A stretch of 64,000 nt of DNA from Arthrobacter sp. B0490 (GCF_002929355.1 NZ_PJIR01000004.1:124001-188000), one strand, 5' to 3'; counted from the stretch's first letter, positions 16,578 to 25,076 are shown. Notes: a model not told the origin generated them from the sequence alone. Numbers and translations: made by a program.

Positions 16578-16965
16578 ATGCCCCGAGGGCTTCGTCCGCG
16601 TGAGAGTGCAGGCTGTCGGCGGCTGCCTCTCCGACGTCCACCTGGTCGAGGGCCTGCGCGTGGTCCCGCAGGCGGGCTACGAGTACAAGGACGTCACCCC
16701 ATGGGTGTCGACGACGACGGCGGGTGGGCCGACTACGTCGTCGTACCCGCCGGCGTGCTGGTGCCGTTGGGCGACGGCTTCCCGTCCGAGCGGGCCGCCA
16801 TCATCCCGGACGCCGCCCCCACGCCCCGGGCCTCCAGCGTGTCCACGGGACGTGAGTGGGCCGCCGACGTCCCGTTCGACTCCGCCGGCGTCGACGCGGT
16901 GCGGGCGGAGGCCCTCGCCGGCCTCGGACTACAGGGCGGCCGGCTCGCCCGTCAGCCCATCATCG
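16578..16965 (+). pseudogene. Decayed zinc-dependent alcohol dehydrogenase (MDR family)
   Basis: Pieces of an alcohol dehydrogenase are readable in two frames. In the frame of 16600 the sequence gives VRVRVQAVGGCLSDVHLVEG, matching the N-terminal zinc-site region. In the frame of 16701 it gives GVDDDGGWADYVVVPAGVLV, then RAAIIPDAAPTP and a GxxxAVRAEALAGLGLQGGR-like cofactor-domain remnant. The original ribosome site GGAGG (16571-16575) and ATG 16578 survive, but the N-terminus, most of the catalytic domain and much of the cofactor domain are deleted and the frame is broken. The 3' end overlaps the flavin reductase gene. Confidence 0.75.
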
Positions 16966-17473
16966 ACCGGTCGTCCAGCCGATGGTACGAGCGGTTGTGG
17001 TAGACGAGCGGCGTCGCGGCGTCGGGCCGGCTCCGTTCGATGGACAGGACCTCCGCGGCGAGGATCATCGACCCGCCGACCGGCAGGCGGTGCAGGATGC
17101 GGCAGCGCAGGGCCCACGGGGCGTCGACCAGCAGCGGCTCGCCGGTGGGCAGCGGCCGCCAGGCGACGGCACCGCCGAAGCGGTCGGCGCCGCGGGTCGC
17201 GAACAGCTGGGCGGTATCGAGCTGGTCGGCGCCGAGCAGGTGCACCACGAGGGTGTCCGAGCGGACGAGGGCCGCAGCCGATGACGACGCCGTGGACACG
17301 GAGAACGCGAGGACGGGAGGTTCCGCCGAGACCGAGGACACCGACGACGCCGTCAGGCCCACCGGGCCGTCCGGTCCCTCCGCGGTGATGACCGCGATCC
17401 CTGCCGGGTGGGCGCGGAAGGCGTCCTTGAAGAGGTCGGCGGTGGGGAGTGCGTGGTCCGTGGGGGCTGTCAT
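16952..17473 (-). CDS. Flavin reductase family protein, SoxR-controlled
   Basis: A 173-residue FMN-binding split-barrel protein. It opens with AFRAHPAGIAVITAEGPDGP, then GLTASSVSSVSAEPPVLAFSVS (typical flavin-binding motif), and ends with VYHNRSYHRL. The family reduces free FMN/FAD with NAD(P)H, often for a partner monooxygenase; none is adjacent. It lies directly downstream of soxR on the same strand. A consensus SoxR box sits inside its promoter, and its ATG is only seven bases past the -10, implying a leaderless, redox-induced transcript. Confidence 0.9.
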   Translation of the reverse strand: MTAPTDHALPTADLFKDAFRAHPAGIAVITAEGPDGPVGLTASSVSSVSAEPPVLAFSVSTASSSAAALVRSDTLVVHLLGADQLDTAQLFATRGADRFGGAVAWRPLPTGEPLLVDAPWALRCRILHRLPVGGSMILAAEVLSIERSRPDAATPLVYHNRSYHRLDDRSMMG

Positions 17474-17480
17474 GCCGTCA

Positions 17481-17511
17481 ACGCTAGAACCTCAACCGAC
17501 GTTGAGGTCAA
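17481..17511 (-). promoter_or_regulatory. SoxR-box promoter of the flavin reductase gene
   Basis: Reading the reverse strand: -35 TTGACC (17506-17511), a 19-base spacer and -10 TAGCGT (17481-17486), then seven bases to the ATG. Inside lies CCTCAAC-N4-GTTGAGG (17490-17507), matching the E. coli SoxR site CCTCAAGTTAACTTGAGG in both arms. The overlong spacer is the hallmark of MerR-family activated promoters. SoxR is encoded 13 bases upstream. Confidence 0.88.
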
Positions 17512-17520
17512 ATCGGCGGG

Positions 17521-17958
17521 TCACGGGTCGAGGAGGGTGGAGGAGATGCCGCGCCGGCCGGCGTCGTCGTTCGGGTTGACGAAGCCGCACGTCGCCAGGG
17601 AGAGGCAGCCGCACCCGATGCAGCCGCCCAGCCGGTCCCGCAGGTGTTCGAGCTGCACGATGCGTTGCCCGATCTCCTGCTGCCACGCCGCGGACAGCCG
17701 CTGCCAGTCCTCCTGGTCGGGCACGCCGTCCTTCGGCAGTTCGGCGAAGGCCTTCGCGACCGTGGCGAGGGGGATGCCCGCGCGCTGCGCGGCCCTGATG
17801 ACGGCGACGCGGCGCAGGATGGAGCGGTCGTACCGGCGCTGGTTGCCGGTGGTGCGGCGGCTGTGGATGAGGCCCTGGCGTTCGTAGAAGTGCAGGGCGG
17901 ACACGCTCATGCCGCTGCGCGCAGCCAGTTGTCCCACGGAGAGATCCTGGTCCGGCAT
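17521..17958 (-). CDS. soxR: Redox-sensitive transcriptional activator SoxR
   Basis: A 145-residue MerR-family regulator. The helix-turn-helix is at residues ~6-30 (LSVGQLAARSGMSVSALHFY), followed by the dimerisation helix. The [2Fe-2S] cluster loop is CIGCGCLSLATC with Cys113, Cys116, Cys118 and Cys124. Oxidation of the cluster by redox-cycling agents switches it to an activator. ATG 17958 is fixed by GGAAGGAG at good spacing. The downstream flavin reductase carries a SoxR box; no soxS is expected, since non-enteric SoxR controls targets directly. Confidence 0.96.
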   Translation of the reverse strand: MPDQDLSVGQLAARSGMSVSALHFYERQGLIHSRRTTGNQRRYDRSILRRVAVIRAAQRAGIPLATVAKAFAELPKDGVPDQEDWQRLSAAWQQEIGQRIVQLEHLRDRLGGCIGCGCLSLATCGFVNPNDDAGRRGISSTLLDP

Positions 17959-18003
17959 GGATCTCCTTCCTGCTGCGTCGGCGTCGTGCCAGCGTAGCGT
18001 CGG

Positions 18004-18057
18004 GCGCCACCCGCCGTCGTCGTCGTTCCCATGCCCGCCGTCGCCTTGAGCGGGTGG
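18004..18057. repeat. Inverted repeat upstream of soxR
   Basis: GCGCCACCCGC (18004-18014) is perfectly inverted at 18047-18057 with a 32-base interior. It lies 46-100 bases upstream of the soxR start codon, in its leader or promoter. It may be a hairpin or a binding site. Confidence 0.4.
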
Positions 18058-18080
18058 CGCACCCGGGCCGCCGCCCCGGA

Positions 18081-18146
18081 ACCCGGCGCGGCGGCCCAGA
18101 CCCGTGGGGGAGGTGCCCCGGGTCTGGGCACCCGGCGCGGCGGCCC
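18081..18146 (-). terminator. Hairpin with flanking direct repeats after the SDR gene
   Basis: CCCAGACCCG (18095-18104) pairs with CGGGTCTGGG (18119-18128). On each side lies the 17-base direct repeat ACCCGGCGCGGCGGCCC (18081-18097 and 18130-18146). Its position after the stop of the reverse-strand quinone-reductase-like gene suggests a terminator. Confidence 0.5.
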
Positions 18147-18189
18147 CCAAAACAATGCAGCGCCCGGGACCCGGGACGGCGGTGCTCCG

Positions 18190-19047
18190 CTACCGGGCCA
18201 GCAACTCCGTGACGTACTGCTTCAGCGGCATCGTCGGGCGGCCGATGATGCGCGCCAGGGTGCCGTCGCCGTCGGCGAGGGCCCCGTCGGCGATGTTCGC
18301 GTCCAGGGCGGCCGTGAAGCGTGCCGCGCCCTCGTCGAGGCCTGCGGCTGTGAGCGCCGCGACGTACTCGTCACCGGAGAGCTTGTGCGCGGTGACGGGC
18401 GTGCCGCTGACCCCGGAGACCGTGGCGGCGAGCTCGTCGAACGTCCAGGGCTCGTCGCCGCCGAGCTCGAGGATCTCGCCCGCGTAGTCGTCGGACAGCA
18501 GGACGGCGGCGGCGGCCTCGGCGAAGTCGCGCCGCGGTGCGCTCGCGACCCTCCCGCCGCCCGCACCCGTCAGGAAGCTGCCCGTCGACGCGGCCTGACG
18601 GATGGTGTCGTCGTAGTTCTCCGTGTACCAGTTGTTGCGCAGCACGGTGTAGGTGAGGCCGGAGCCCTCGAGCAGACCCTCGGTGGCCTTGTGTTCCGGG
18701 GCGAGGACGAGCGGCGACGTCGTGGCCTTCGGCGCGCTCGTGTAGACCAGGGACGCATCCGCCTTCCGGGCCGCGTCGATGACGGCCTTGTGCTGCACGG
18801 TGCGCCGGCCCGGCTCGTTCCCCGAGATGAGCAGGATCTTCTCCGCACCCGCGAAGGCGGCGTCGAGCGTGGACGCGTCGGCGTAGTCCACGCGTGCCGT
18901 GCGGACGCCCTGCCCGGCCAGCCGGGCGAGGACCTCCTCGTTGCGCCCACCGGCCACGATGGTCGAGGGGTCCACCCCGCGTGCCAGCAGTTGCTCGACG
19001 ACGAGGCGGCCGAGGTGGCCCGTGGCTCCGGTGATGGCGATGGTCAT
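18190..19047 (-). CDS. NmrA-like SDR oxidoreductase (NAD(P)H:quinone oxidoreductase 2 / QorB type)
   Basis: A 285-residue atypical short-chain dehydrogenase. The Rossmann motif TGATGHLG is at the N-terminus, VVAGGRNEE-like NADP discrimination follows, ILLISGNEPGRRTVQHKAVIDAA is typical of QorB/YtfG, and VLRNNWYTENY is in the substrate half. There is no YxxxK pair, as expected for NmrA-like members. The family reduces quinones or senses NADPH. ATG 19047 is supported by GGGAGGATC. Proximity to soxR fits a redox theme, but no SoxR box is seen at this promoter. Confidence 0.87.
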   Translation of the reverse strand: MTIAITGATGHLGRLVVEQLLARGVDPSTIVAGGRNEEVLARLAGQGVRTARVDYADASTLDAAFAGAEKILLISGNEPGRRTVQHKAVIDAARKADASLVYTSAPKATTSPLVLAPEHKATEGLLEGSGLTYTVLRNNWYTENYDDTIRQAASTGSFLTGAGGGRVASAPRRDFAEAAAAVLLSDDYAGEILELGGDEPWTFDELAATVSGVSGTPVTAHKLSGDEYVAALTAAGLDEGAARFTAALDANIADGALADGDGTLARIIGRPTMPLKQYVTELLAR

Positions 19048-19201
19048 GGTGATCCTCCCGTTCGCGCACCCGTGCGGTGCGTCTACCAGCGGTAACGGGG
19101 CGCGACCGAAAAGACTTCCCGGGGCGCCGCGTGGACAGCAGCTGCGGCGAGCCGGTAGGACTACAGGGACAAGAAGGCGCCCACAGAGAAGGACCTCCGC
19201 C

Positions 19202-20293
19202 GTGCAGCACACCCCGTCCAGCCCGCAACGCCGCCTGAAGGTGGGGGTGGTGGGAATCGGCTGGGCCGGCCGGCAGCACCTCGAGGCGTACGCGAACAGC
19301 GCCGGCGTCGAGATCGTCGCGCTGGCCGGCATGGAACCGGACCTTCTCGCCGAGCTCCGCGACGAGTACGGCATCCCCCACGCCGTGGAGCGCTGGGAGG
19401 ACCTGATCGCGCTCGAGGAACTCGACGCCGTCAGCGTCGCCGTCCCCACATTCCTGCACGCTCCGATCACCGTCGCCGCGCTCGAGCGCGGCCTCCACGT
19501 CCTCAGCGAGAAGCCGATCGCCCGGAACGGCGACGAGGGCCGGCGCATGGTCGATGCGGCCCGCAGCGCCGGTCGCGTGCTCGAGGTCGCGTTCAACCAC
19601 CGACGCCGCGGCGACATCACCGCCCTGAAGCGCGTCATCGACGACGGCGGACTCGGCCGCCCCTACTACGCCAAGGCCTCCTGGCTGCGCCGCTCCGGTA
19701 TCCCCTCGCTGGGCAGCTGGTTCACGAACCGTGAGATGGCCGGCGGCGGCCCGCTCGCGGACATCGGCGTGCACGTGCTCGACTACGCACTGCACCTGCT
19801 CGGCGAGCCGAAGGTCCTGTCCGTCTCGGCGTCGGCGTACTCCGAACTCGGGCCGCAGGGCCGTGGGGGCGGCGGCGGGTACGGTGCGCAGGCCATGGGC
19901 TCCGCGTTCGAGGTGGAGGACTTCGCCTCGGCGTTCATCCGGCTCGAAGGGGGCGCCACCCTGCTGATCGAGGCCGGTTGGGCCGCCTACCGGGACGCCG
20001 ACGACCTGCTGAACTTCCGCATCTACGGGACCGACGGCGGAGCGGAGCTGACCCGGGTCGGCGGTCCGCGCGACGCCGTGGAGGCCCTGCACGTCTTCAC
20101 CGAGGAGGGCGACTACGACCCGGAGGTCGGGCCGTCCCAGGGCCACCAGGGCGTCGTCGACGACTTCGTCGCCGCTGTCCGCGCCGGCGAGTCCGAGTGG
20201 GGCCGGCACGACGGCTCGCTCGCGCTGGGCCGCGCCCGCATCATCGACGCCTGCTACGCATCCGCAGCCCAGCACCGGGAGATCCAGCTCTGA
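19202..20293 (+). CDS. Gfo/Idh/MocA-family oxidoreductase
   Basis: A 363-residue NAD(P)-dependent sugar/inositol dehydrogenase-like protein. The N-terminal Rossmann motif is [17 protein letters not shown], the catalytic-region EKPIA is near residue 110, and [20 protein letters not shown] contains the family D-x-G-x-H motif. GTG 19202 follows a weak AAGGA. It shares a TGATG junction with a ThuA-like gene. The Gfo/Idh/MocA-ThuA pair recurs in carbohydrate oxidation loci, suggesting 3-keto sugar or glycoside metabolism (inference). Confidence 0.92.
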   Translation: MQHTPSSPQRRLKVGVVGIGWAGRQHLEAYANSAGVEIVALAGMEPDLLAELRDEYGIPHAVERWEDLIALEELDAVSVAVPTFLHAPITVAALERGLHVLSEKPIARNGDEGRRMVDAARSAGRVLEVAFNHRRRGDITALKRVIDDGGLGRPYYAKASWLRRSGIPSLGSWFTNREMAGGGPLADIGVHVLDYALHLLGEPKVLSVSASAYSELGPQGRGGGGGYGAQAMGSAFEVEDFASAFIRLEGGATLLIEAGWAAYRDADDLLNFRIYGTDGGAELTRVGGPRDAVEALHVFTEEGDYDPEVGPSQGHQGVVDDFVAAVRAGESEWGRHDGSLALGRARIIDACYASAAQHREIQL

Positions 20294-21066
20294 TGACGAC
20301 CGCGACGAACGCCGGCGCCACCTTCGACGGCAAGCCCACCGTCGTCGTCTGGAACGAGGGCGTCCACGAGGCCCGCAACGAACCCGCCACGATCGGCGAG
20401 ATGTATCCGCGGGGTATCCACGGGGCCATCGCGGAGTCCCTCGCCGGCTACTTCCCCGGAGCGGACATCACCACCGCGACCCTCGCCGATCCGGAGCACG
20501 GCCTCACCGAGGAGCGCCTCGCGGATCTTGACGTGCTGCTGTGGTGGGGGCACATCGCCCACGGTGAGGTGTCCGATGACGTCGTCGAGCGCGTGCACCG
20601 CCATGTCCTCGGCGGCATGGGCCTCGTGGTGCTGCACTCGGGCCATTTTTCGAAGATCCTCACGCGGCTCCTCGGGACCACCTGCTCGCTGATGTGGAGG
20701 AACGAGGGCGAGCGCGAACTGGTGTGGACGGTCAAGCCGTCGCATCCCATCGCCGCCGGCATCGGGAGTCCCATCGTCATCCCCGAGCAGGAGATGTACG
20801 GTGAGCTGTTCGACATCCCCGAGCCGGACGACCTGATCTTCATCAGCTCCTTCGAGGGCGGCGAGGTGTTCCGCTCGGGCGTGACGTTCTCGCGCGGCAA
20901 GGGCCGGATCTTCTACTTCAGTCCCGGCGACCAGGAGTACCCGGTCTACCACCACCCGCAGATCCGGCGCGTGCTCGCCAACGCCGTCGACTGGGTGGCG
21001 CAGCCCGGCGTCGACCGGAGGGCGCCCGGCGTGGAGAACCCCGCGCGGGACTGGTTCCTGGGCTAG
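20293..21066 (+). CDS. ThuA-like domain protein (trehalose utilisation family)
   Basis: A 257-residue cytosolic protein of the ThuA class I amidotransferase-like fold. It begins [17 protein letters not shown], then has [32 protein letters not shown] (the nucleophile-elbow position is occupied by Ser/Gly rather than Cys) and a C-terminal [19 protein letters not shown]. Rhizobial ThuA, with the oxidoreductase ThuB, converts trehalose-type disaccharides toward 3-keto derivatives. The start overlaps the previous stop by one base, so both proteins should be made together. Confidence 0.9.
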   Translation: MTTATNAGATFDGKPTVVVWNEGVHEARNEPATIGEMYPRGIHGAIAESLAGYFPGADITTATLADPEHGLTEERLADLDVLLWWGHIAHGEVSDDVVERVHRHVLGGMGLVVLHSGHFSKILTRLLGTTCSLMWRNEGERELVWTVKPSHPIAAGIGSPIVIPEQEMYGELFDIPEPDDLIFISSFEGGEVFRSGVTFSRGKGRIFYFSPGDQEYPVYHHPQIRRVLANAVDWVAQPGVDRRAPGVENPARDWFLG

Positions 21067-21198
21067 CCGGCCAGGCGGGCCACGAGTGCTGCGGCGCCCT
21101 GCGTGTGCAGTGTGCCGAGGGCTTCGAGGCAGTCCTCCACGAACACGGGGTGCTCGGCGAGGTCGAGGGGGTCATGGCGGGCCTTCGCGCAGGGGCAT
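21063..21198 (-). pseudogene. Possible C-terminal remnant of a lost gene
   Basis: A reverse-strand frame without a credible start reads HDPLDLAEHPVFVEDCLEAL and ends at TAG 21063-21065 with [16 protein letters not shown]. It looks like the helical C-terminus of a longer enzyme; the mannitol dehydrogenase family ends in a comparable way, but this is weak. It follows the kinase stop immediately and abuts the end of the ThuA-like gene. Confidence 0.3.
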
Positions 21199-21843
21199 TC
21201 AGGTGAGTTGCCACGCGGACACGTCCAGGACGCGGTCGGCGCGTTCCCGGCCGGCGGAGACGAGCGCCCCGTTGGGTTCGTCCACGCGACGCACCCACTC
21301 CTCCGCGGCGGCCGGCGACTTCCCGAACTGGATGTGCCGGGCGACGAGCCTCCGGCGGCGTACGTCCGGGTCGACGTCGATGAACCACACCTCGTCGAGG
21401 AGGTTCCGGGCGTCCTGCCAGCCGGGTTCCTCCAGCAGCAGGTAGTTGCCCTCGGTGACGAGGAGGGACGACGACGGCGGCACCGGCAGGGCATTGGCGA
21501 GCGGCTGCTCGAGGTCACGTTCGAAGGCGGGCGCGTAGACGGTGTGGTCCGGATTCGCGCGCAGCCGTGCCAGCAGGGCGGCATAGCCGTGGGCGTCGAA
21601 CGTCTCGGGCGCGCCCTTCCGGTCGAGGAGCCCCAGGCCCGCGAGCGCCTGGTCTGCCAGGTGGAATCCGTCCATGGGCACCAGGGTGTGTGAGGCCGGG
21701 TCGAGCGCCGCGACAGCCGCGGCGACCGTGGACTTCCCGGCGCCGGGCGCACCGACGATCCCGAGCAGCGCCCGCCCGCCGTGGACGGGACGGGGGAGGA
21801 TCCCGCGCAGCTCGGCGGCGTAGCTGACTGACCGACGGTCCAC
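21199..21843 (-). CDS. Nucleoside/nucleotide kinase family protein (PanK/uridine kinase-like P-loop)
   Basis: A 214-residue P-loop kinase with Walker A GAPGAGKSTVAAAV, PMDGFHLAD (Asp after the second strand) and LLVTEGNYLLLEEPGWQD, typical of the uridine kinase/phosphoribulokinase/PanK superfamily branch that includes YggC/FrcK-like proteins. GTG 21843 is chosen because AGGAGG lies seven bases upstream; a longer frame begins 48 bases earlier. The substrate is unknown, perhaps a sugar, given the neighbouring Gfo/Idh/MocA and ThuA genes. Confidence 0.85.
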   Translation of the reverse strand: MDRRSVSYAAELRGILPRPVHGGRALLGIVGAPGAGKSTVAAAVAALDPASHTLVPMDGFHLADQALAGLGLLDRKGAPETFDAHGYAALLARLRANPDHTVYAPAFERDLEQPLANALPVPPSSSLLVTEGNYLLLEEPGWQDARNLLDEVWFIDVDPDVRRRRLVARHIQFGKSPAAAEEWVRRVDEPNGALVSAGRERADRVLDVSAWQLT

Positions 21844-21913
21844 GTCAGTTCCTCCTGCGGTCGGGGGAGCGGTGCTGGGCCGTTCCTCCATCCATTCTGC
21901 CGTGCCGGGACGG

Positions 21914-22642
21914 TCAGTCCGCGGGGCGCAGCGACGTGATCATCCTCCTGATGTCCTGGTACTCCGGCGTCTCCATGTAGGCCTGGGGTGTGTCGATGTG
22001 CTGCGGCTTACCCGGGTAGACCAGGTACGGGTCGTAGATGCCGCCGAAGGCGGCACCGGACGGCGGCCACGAGAAGAAGTGGGCGAGAGGGCAGGCCGTC
22101 GGGCCCGTGGGTTCGGGCGCCGACGTGATGCCGTACGCGAGGGTCGAGGCTGCCACCGGGTCGGGGACGGCGGGGTCGGTGCGACCCTCGAACACGAACC
22201 TCGGCGTGGCCGAACCCTGCGTGAGGGCCGGCAGCGGCTCCGTGTCGAGCAGCGCGTAGGGGATCTCCGCCGGGCACACGGCGCCGGTGACGAGCCCCGT
22301 CCGAAGGGTGGCCAGCTGTCGGCCCGTCTCATCCCCGACGACGACGGACACCCCCTCGGGCGGGGGCTCCGGAGCCCCGGCGACGGTCCAGTCCGCGGGA
22401 TGGTCGAAGGACAGGGCACCGTCCGACGTCGTGTAGGTCGACCATCCGTCCGCCGGCTCCGTGCCGTCGGCGGAGGGCTGCCCTGCCGGTGGCGATGCCG
22501 TCGGGCCTGCGGCCACGGGCTGGGGCTGCTGCGCTCCGGTGTCCCCGGGCGCGGGGCCCGGGCCGGGGCTGCAGGAGGAGAGGAGGAGGGCGAGGCCCAC
22601 TGCCCCCGATGACATCACTACCCGCACGGTCAGGCGACCCAT
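21914..22642 (-). CDS. Secreted lipoprotein of unknown function
   Basis: A 242-residue protein from ATG 22642 (ribosome site GAAGGAG). The signal peptide ends with lipobox LLSSC (Cys ~24), followed by a ~35-residue Pro/Ala/Gln linker. The globular part (~65-242) begins WSTYTTSDGALSFDHPADWTV, the pattern of a one-domain beta-rich extracytoplasmic fold, and ends YQDIRRMITSLRPAD. There is one pair of cysteines in the mature domain. Specific family is not recognised. Confidence 0.78.
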   Translation of the reverse strand: MGRLTVRVVMSSGAVGLALLLSSCSPGPGPAPGDTGAQQPQPVAAGPTASPPAGQPSADGTEPADGWSTYTTSDGALSFDHPADWTVAGAPEPPPEGVSVVVGDETGRQLATLRTGLVTGAVCPAEIPYALLDTEPLPALTQGSATPRFVFEGRTDPAVPDPVAASTLAYGITSAPEPTGPTACPLAHFFSWPPSGAAFGGIYDPYLVYPGKPQHIDTPQAYMETPEYQDIRRMITSLRPAD

Positions 22643-22836
22643 GGCTACTCCTTCGTATCGTGGGCGGATCGTTCCATGGTGCATCCTGCCCGGCATCGGG
22701 AACAGGGACGCAACCCAACTGTTGCCCGGGCCCGCGGATCGTTGCCGTTCCGTATGCGCGTCGTAGGCGATCCGTGACCTTCCGGGAAGCGCCGGAATCA
22801 CTGGACCGGCCCCGTGCCCGGTGCGATGGTTGGTCC

Positions 22837-23151
22837 ATGGTCAGCGAAGACGACGTCCGGTCCGCGTGCCTCGCCCTGCCCGGCACGACGGAGCGGCTGA
22901 GCTGGAACAGGCCGGCGTGGTTCGCCCGGACCCTCTTCGCGCGCATGTGGGACGACACCGTCCTGACGGTCAAGACCGACGAGCGTGCCGCGCTGCTCGC
23001 GACGCAGCCGGGCGTCTTCCTGCTCCACCCCCACCACGAGCGGTACGACTCCCTGGTCCTCGTGCGCCTCGGGCGCCTCGACCACGACCAGCTGCTGGAG
23101 CTGATCCAGGAGTCCTACGCGATCGCCAACGACGCGTCACCCCGGCGCTGA
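22837..23151 (+). CDS. MmcQ/YjbR-family protein
   Basis: A 104-residue protein with the CyaY-like fold of the YjbR family. It begins VSEDDVRSACLALPGTTER, continues WNRPAWFARTLFARMWDDT, and contains LHPHHERYDSLVLVRLGRLD. Members are small putative DNA-binding proteins with no proven role. A GATGGT -10-like hexamer (22825-22830) lies six bases before the ATG, suggesting a leaderless transcript. Confidence 0.85.
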   Translation: MVSEDDVRSACLALPGTTERLSWNRPAWFARTLFARMWDDTVLTVKTDERAALLATQPGVFLLHPHHERYDSLVLVRLGRLDHDQLLELIQESYAIANDASPRR

Positions 23152-23252
23152 CGCCCGCCGGGCGCCGCCTGTGGCGTTCGTCACGCGGGTCCCGGTGAGG
23201 GTCGGCGCCGCGCCCGCGCCAGGACAGGAAGGCAGGTAGTCCGGAGCGGACT

Positions 23253-23276
23253 CCGCGAGTAGGGCCCTACCCGCGG
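23253..23276. promoter_or_regulatory. 24-base near-perfect palindrome upstream of pelG-like gene
   Basis: CCGCG-A-GTAGGGCCCTAC-C-CGCGG: a 12-base perfect core (23259-23270) with 5-base arms and one mismatched pair. It has the dimensions of a repressor operator and lies ~290 bases before the coding start. Confidence 0.5.
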
Positions 23277-23308
23277 ACAGGTATGCATCGGGTGGACGCG
23301 GCGCGGGT

Positions 23309-23322
23309 GACCTCGTGAGGTC
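23309..23322. promoter_or_regulatory. 14-base palindrome upstream of pelG-like gene
   Basis: GACCTC-GT-GAGGTC, a perfect inverted repeat with a two-base centre, 33 bases downstream of the larger palindrome. The loop is too small for a stable RNA hairpin, so a protein site is more likely. Confidence 0.4.
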
Positions 23323-23562
23323 GCGGGATCCGTACTCGTGAAGCGGTTCCCGTCCGATGGATACCTTGAACCAGGTGCTCGCTGGCAGAGCCGGCGACGA
23401 CGCACCCTACCCCTTCGGGGTGGGCGGACGAACCGGCCCCGGCCACGGCACACAGCTACCGGGCGGCCTCCGCCGGCCCGCGGCTGGAAGAACTCCTGTC
23501 CTCCTTCCGTCTCACACGAGGCCGTCGATGCCGTCCCGGCTGCGACCGGCCCAGGGGAAACC

Positions 23563-25023
23563 ATGACCTCTCTGCAGTCCCTCCTCCAGGATCCGTACAC
23601 CCGACGCCGCACGGTGGCCATCATCGTCGCGCTCATCCTGACGGCGCTGGTGCCGCTCGCCGACACCCTCCTGCCCGCCGGCTGGTCCTCCGTGCTGCTG
23701 GCCGCGGGCGTACTGCTGCTGATGGCGACACTGCTGATGCTCGCGCGCCCCGGCTCCTCCGGCGGCATCGACCCGCGGCAGTCCGACGGCAGCAACCGCC
23801 GCGGCGCCGGACTGCTGCTGTACCTCTCGCCGGTCATCCTCCTGAACCTCGTGTACCCGCTCGTCAGCCCCGCCATGGCGGCGGTCGACGTCGGGGGCGT
23901 GCAGCTCACCCTCGTGGTGCTCGCATCCTCCATCACCGTCCCGTGGCTCGCGCAGGCCGCCTGCCTCCCCGCCTACCGCGCCATCGGCGACCTCATGGCG
24001 GAACGGGACATGGCCGCCATCACGCGCCGTTTCTGCACCACCTGGCCCGCCATGTTCGTCCAGTCGCTGCCGCTCGTCGTCGTGTTCGCCCTCCCGCTCT
24101 GGCTCGCCACGCGCTGGTCGCTCCCGGCCCTGGCCACCTACGCCGCCCTCTGCGCCCTCCACCTGCTCTTCGTGCAGTCGCTCATCCTCGCGAACGTCGG
24201 GGAGCGCCGCGGGCTGTGGGCCGTCGCCTGGGTGGCGTACGCCGCAGCACTCTTCGCAGCGCCCACCATCTGGTGGCTCCCGCCGCTGCTCGGGACCCTC
24301 ACGCAGGTCGCGGCCATGGGACGCGGATTGGTGGCCGTCCGGCTCGCCCGCCGCCTCGATGCCCGTCACTTCTCGGCCGACCTCGTCCGCGGACTCCTGC
24401 TCGGCGCCGTGCTCTGGGCCGACAAGTTCGTCCTGTTCCTCGTCACGGACGGCGACTTCCAGGTGGTGATCGTGTTCCTGGCGATGCTGCCCGCCGTCAT
24501 CGCCTACAACTACTACTTCGTGAATCTCGCCCCGCGCGTGGACCGGGCCGTGGCGACACTGCACCGGACCATCGCCGAGGAGCCGCTGACGGTCCTCGCG
24601 GCGAGGTCGAAGCGGCTGAGCCGGACCGTGGACCGCGCCATCCTCAGCACGGGCGCCGTCGGCATGATCCTCACCCTCGTCGTCGTGCTCCTCCTCGAGG
24701 GCATCCAGCCCGTCAACGTGCTGCTGGCCGTCTCGGTGGGCGTGGCGTCCTGGGCCTTCATGATCCTGACCCTCCTCAGCTACGAACTGGACTACATCGG
24801 GGAGAAGGTCCTCCCGCAGGTCCTGGGCGGTATCCACGTGGCACTGTGCGCCGCGGCCTTCCTGCTGGTCGGCGTGGTGCAGGGCTCCGCCGGAGCCGTG
24901 CTCGCGTACGGCTCACTGGTGGTGGCGGACCTCGTGCTCGTCGCCGTCGCCTGGGTGCTCTACAAGCGGCACTGGACCCAGCCCGAGTACACGCTGTTCT
25001 GGCGCCACGCCACTTCCTGGTAG
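23563..25023 (+). CDS. pelG: PelG-like polytopic exopolysaccharide exporter
   Basis: A 486-residue membrane protein with about twelve hydrophobic helices. The order of landmarks follows PelG: RRGAGLLLYLSPVILLNLVY, a long helix pair, LLLGAVLWADKFVLFLV (WADK is a PelG-typical motif), YNYYFVNLAPRVD and a final WTQPEYTLFW near the C-terminus. PelG belongs to the MOP flippase superfamily and moves the Pel polymer across the inner membrane with PelD, PelE and PelF; PelD and PelE are absent here. ATG 23563 follows GGGGAA. Homology to PelG is recognised by pattern, not by search. Confidence 0.8.
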   Translation: MTSLQSLLQDPYTRRRTVAIIVALILTALVPLADTLLPAGWSSVLLAAGVLLLMATLLMLARPGSSGGIDPRQSDGSNRRGAGLLLYLSPVILLNLVYPLVSPAMAAVDVGGVQLTLVVLASSITVPWLAQAACLPAYRAIGDLMAERDMAAITRRFCTTWPAMFVQSLPLVVVFALPLWLATRWSLPALATYAALCALHLLFVQSLILANVGERRGLWAVAWVAYAAALFAAPTIWWLPPLLGTLTQVAAMGRGLVAVRLARRLDARHFSADLVRGLLLGAVLWADKFVLFLVTDGDFQVVIVFLAMLPAVIAYNYYFVNLAPRVDRAVATLHRTIAEEPLTVLAARSKRLSRTVDRAILSTGAVGMILTLVVVLLLEGIQPVNVLLAVSVGVASWAFMILTLLSYELDYIGEKVLPQVLGGIHVALCAAAFLLVGVVQGSAGAVLAYGSLVVADLVLVAVAWVLYKRHWTQPEYTLFWRHATSW

Positions 25024-25076
25024 CCCCCGCCACCCGACCCGCCACCCCGACCCGCTCCCAGCCCCAAGGAAGAACC

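Larger units (their letters stand above)
23152..23562 (+). promoter_or_regulatory. 410-base leader/promoter region of the Pel-like locus
   Basis: No convincing gene is present here. The stretch contains two strong palindromes (23253-23276 and 23309-23322), a hairpin CCTACCCC-TTC-GGGGTGG around 23409-23426, and weak starts only. A 69-codon frame from ATG 23357 ends in an ATGA overlap with the pelG-like start but has no ribosome site. I find no match to the known c-di-GMP or c-di-AMP riboswitch consensus by eye. The length and structure suggest regulated expression. Confidence 0.45.

Noticed and set aside
23152..23562. c-di-GMP or c-di-AMP riboswitch upstream of the Pel-like genes
   Set aside because: Expected for a Pel locus, but the conserved GEMM and ydaO motifs are not found by eye. 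A covariance-model search would settle it.
23357..23566. 69-codon frame ending in an ATGA overlap with the pelG-like gene
   Set aside because: No ribosome site, Pro/Gly-rich composition typical of chance frames in GC-rich DNA, and it lies in the structured leader. A leader peptide cannot be excluded, but nothing supports it.
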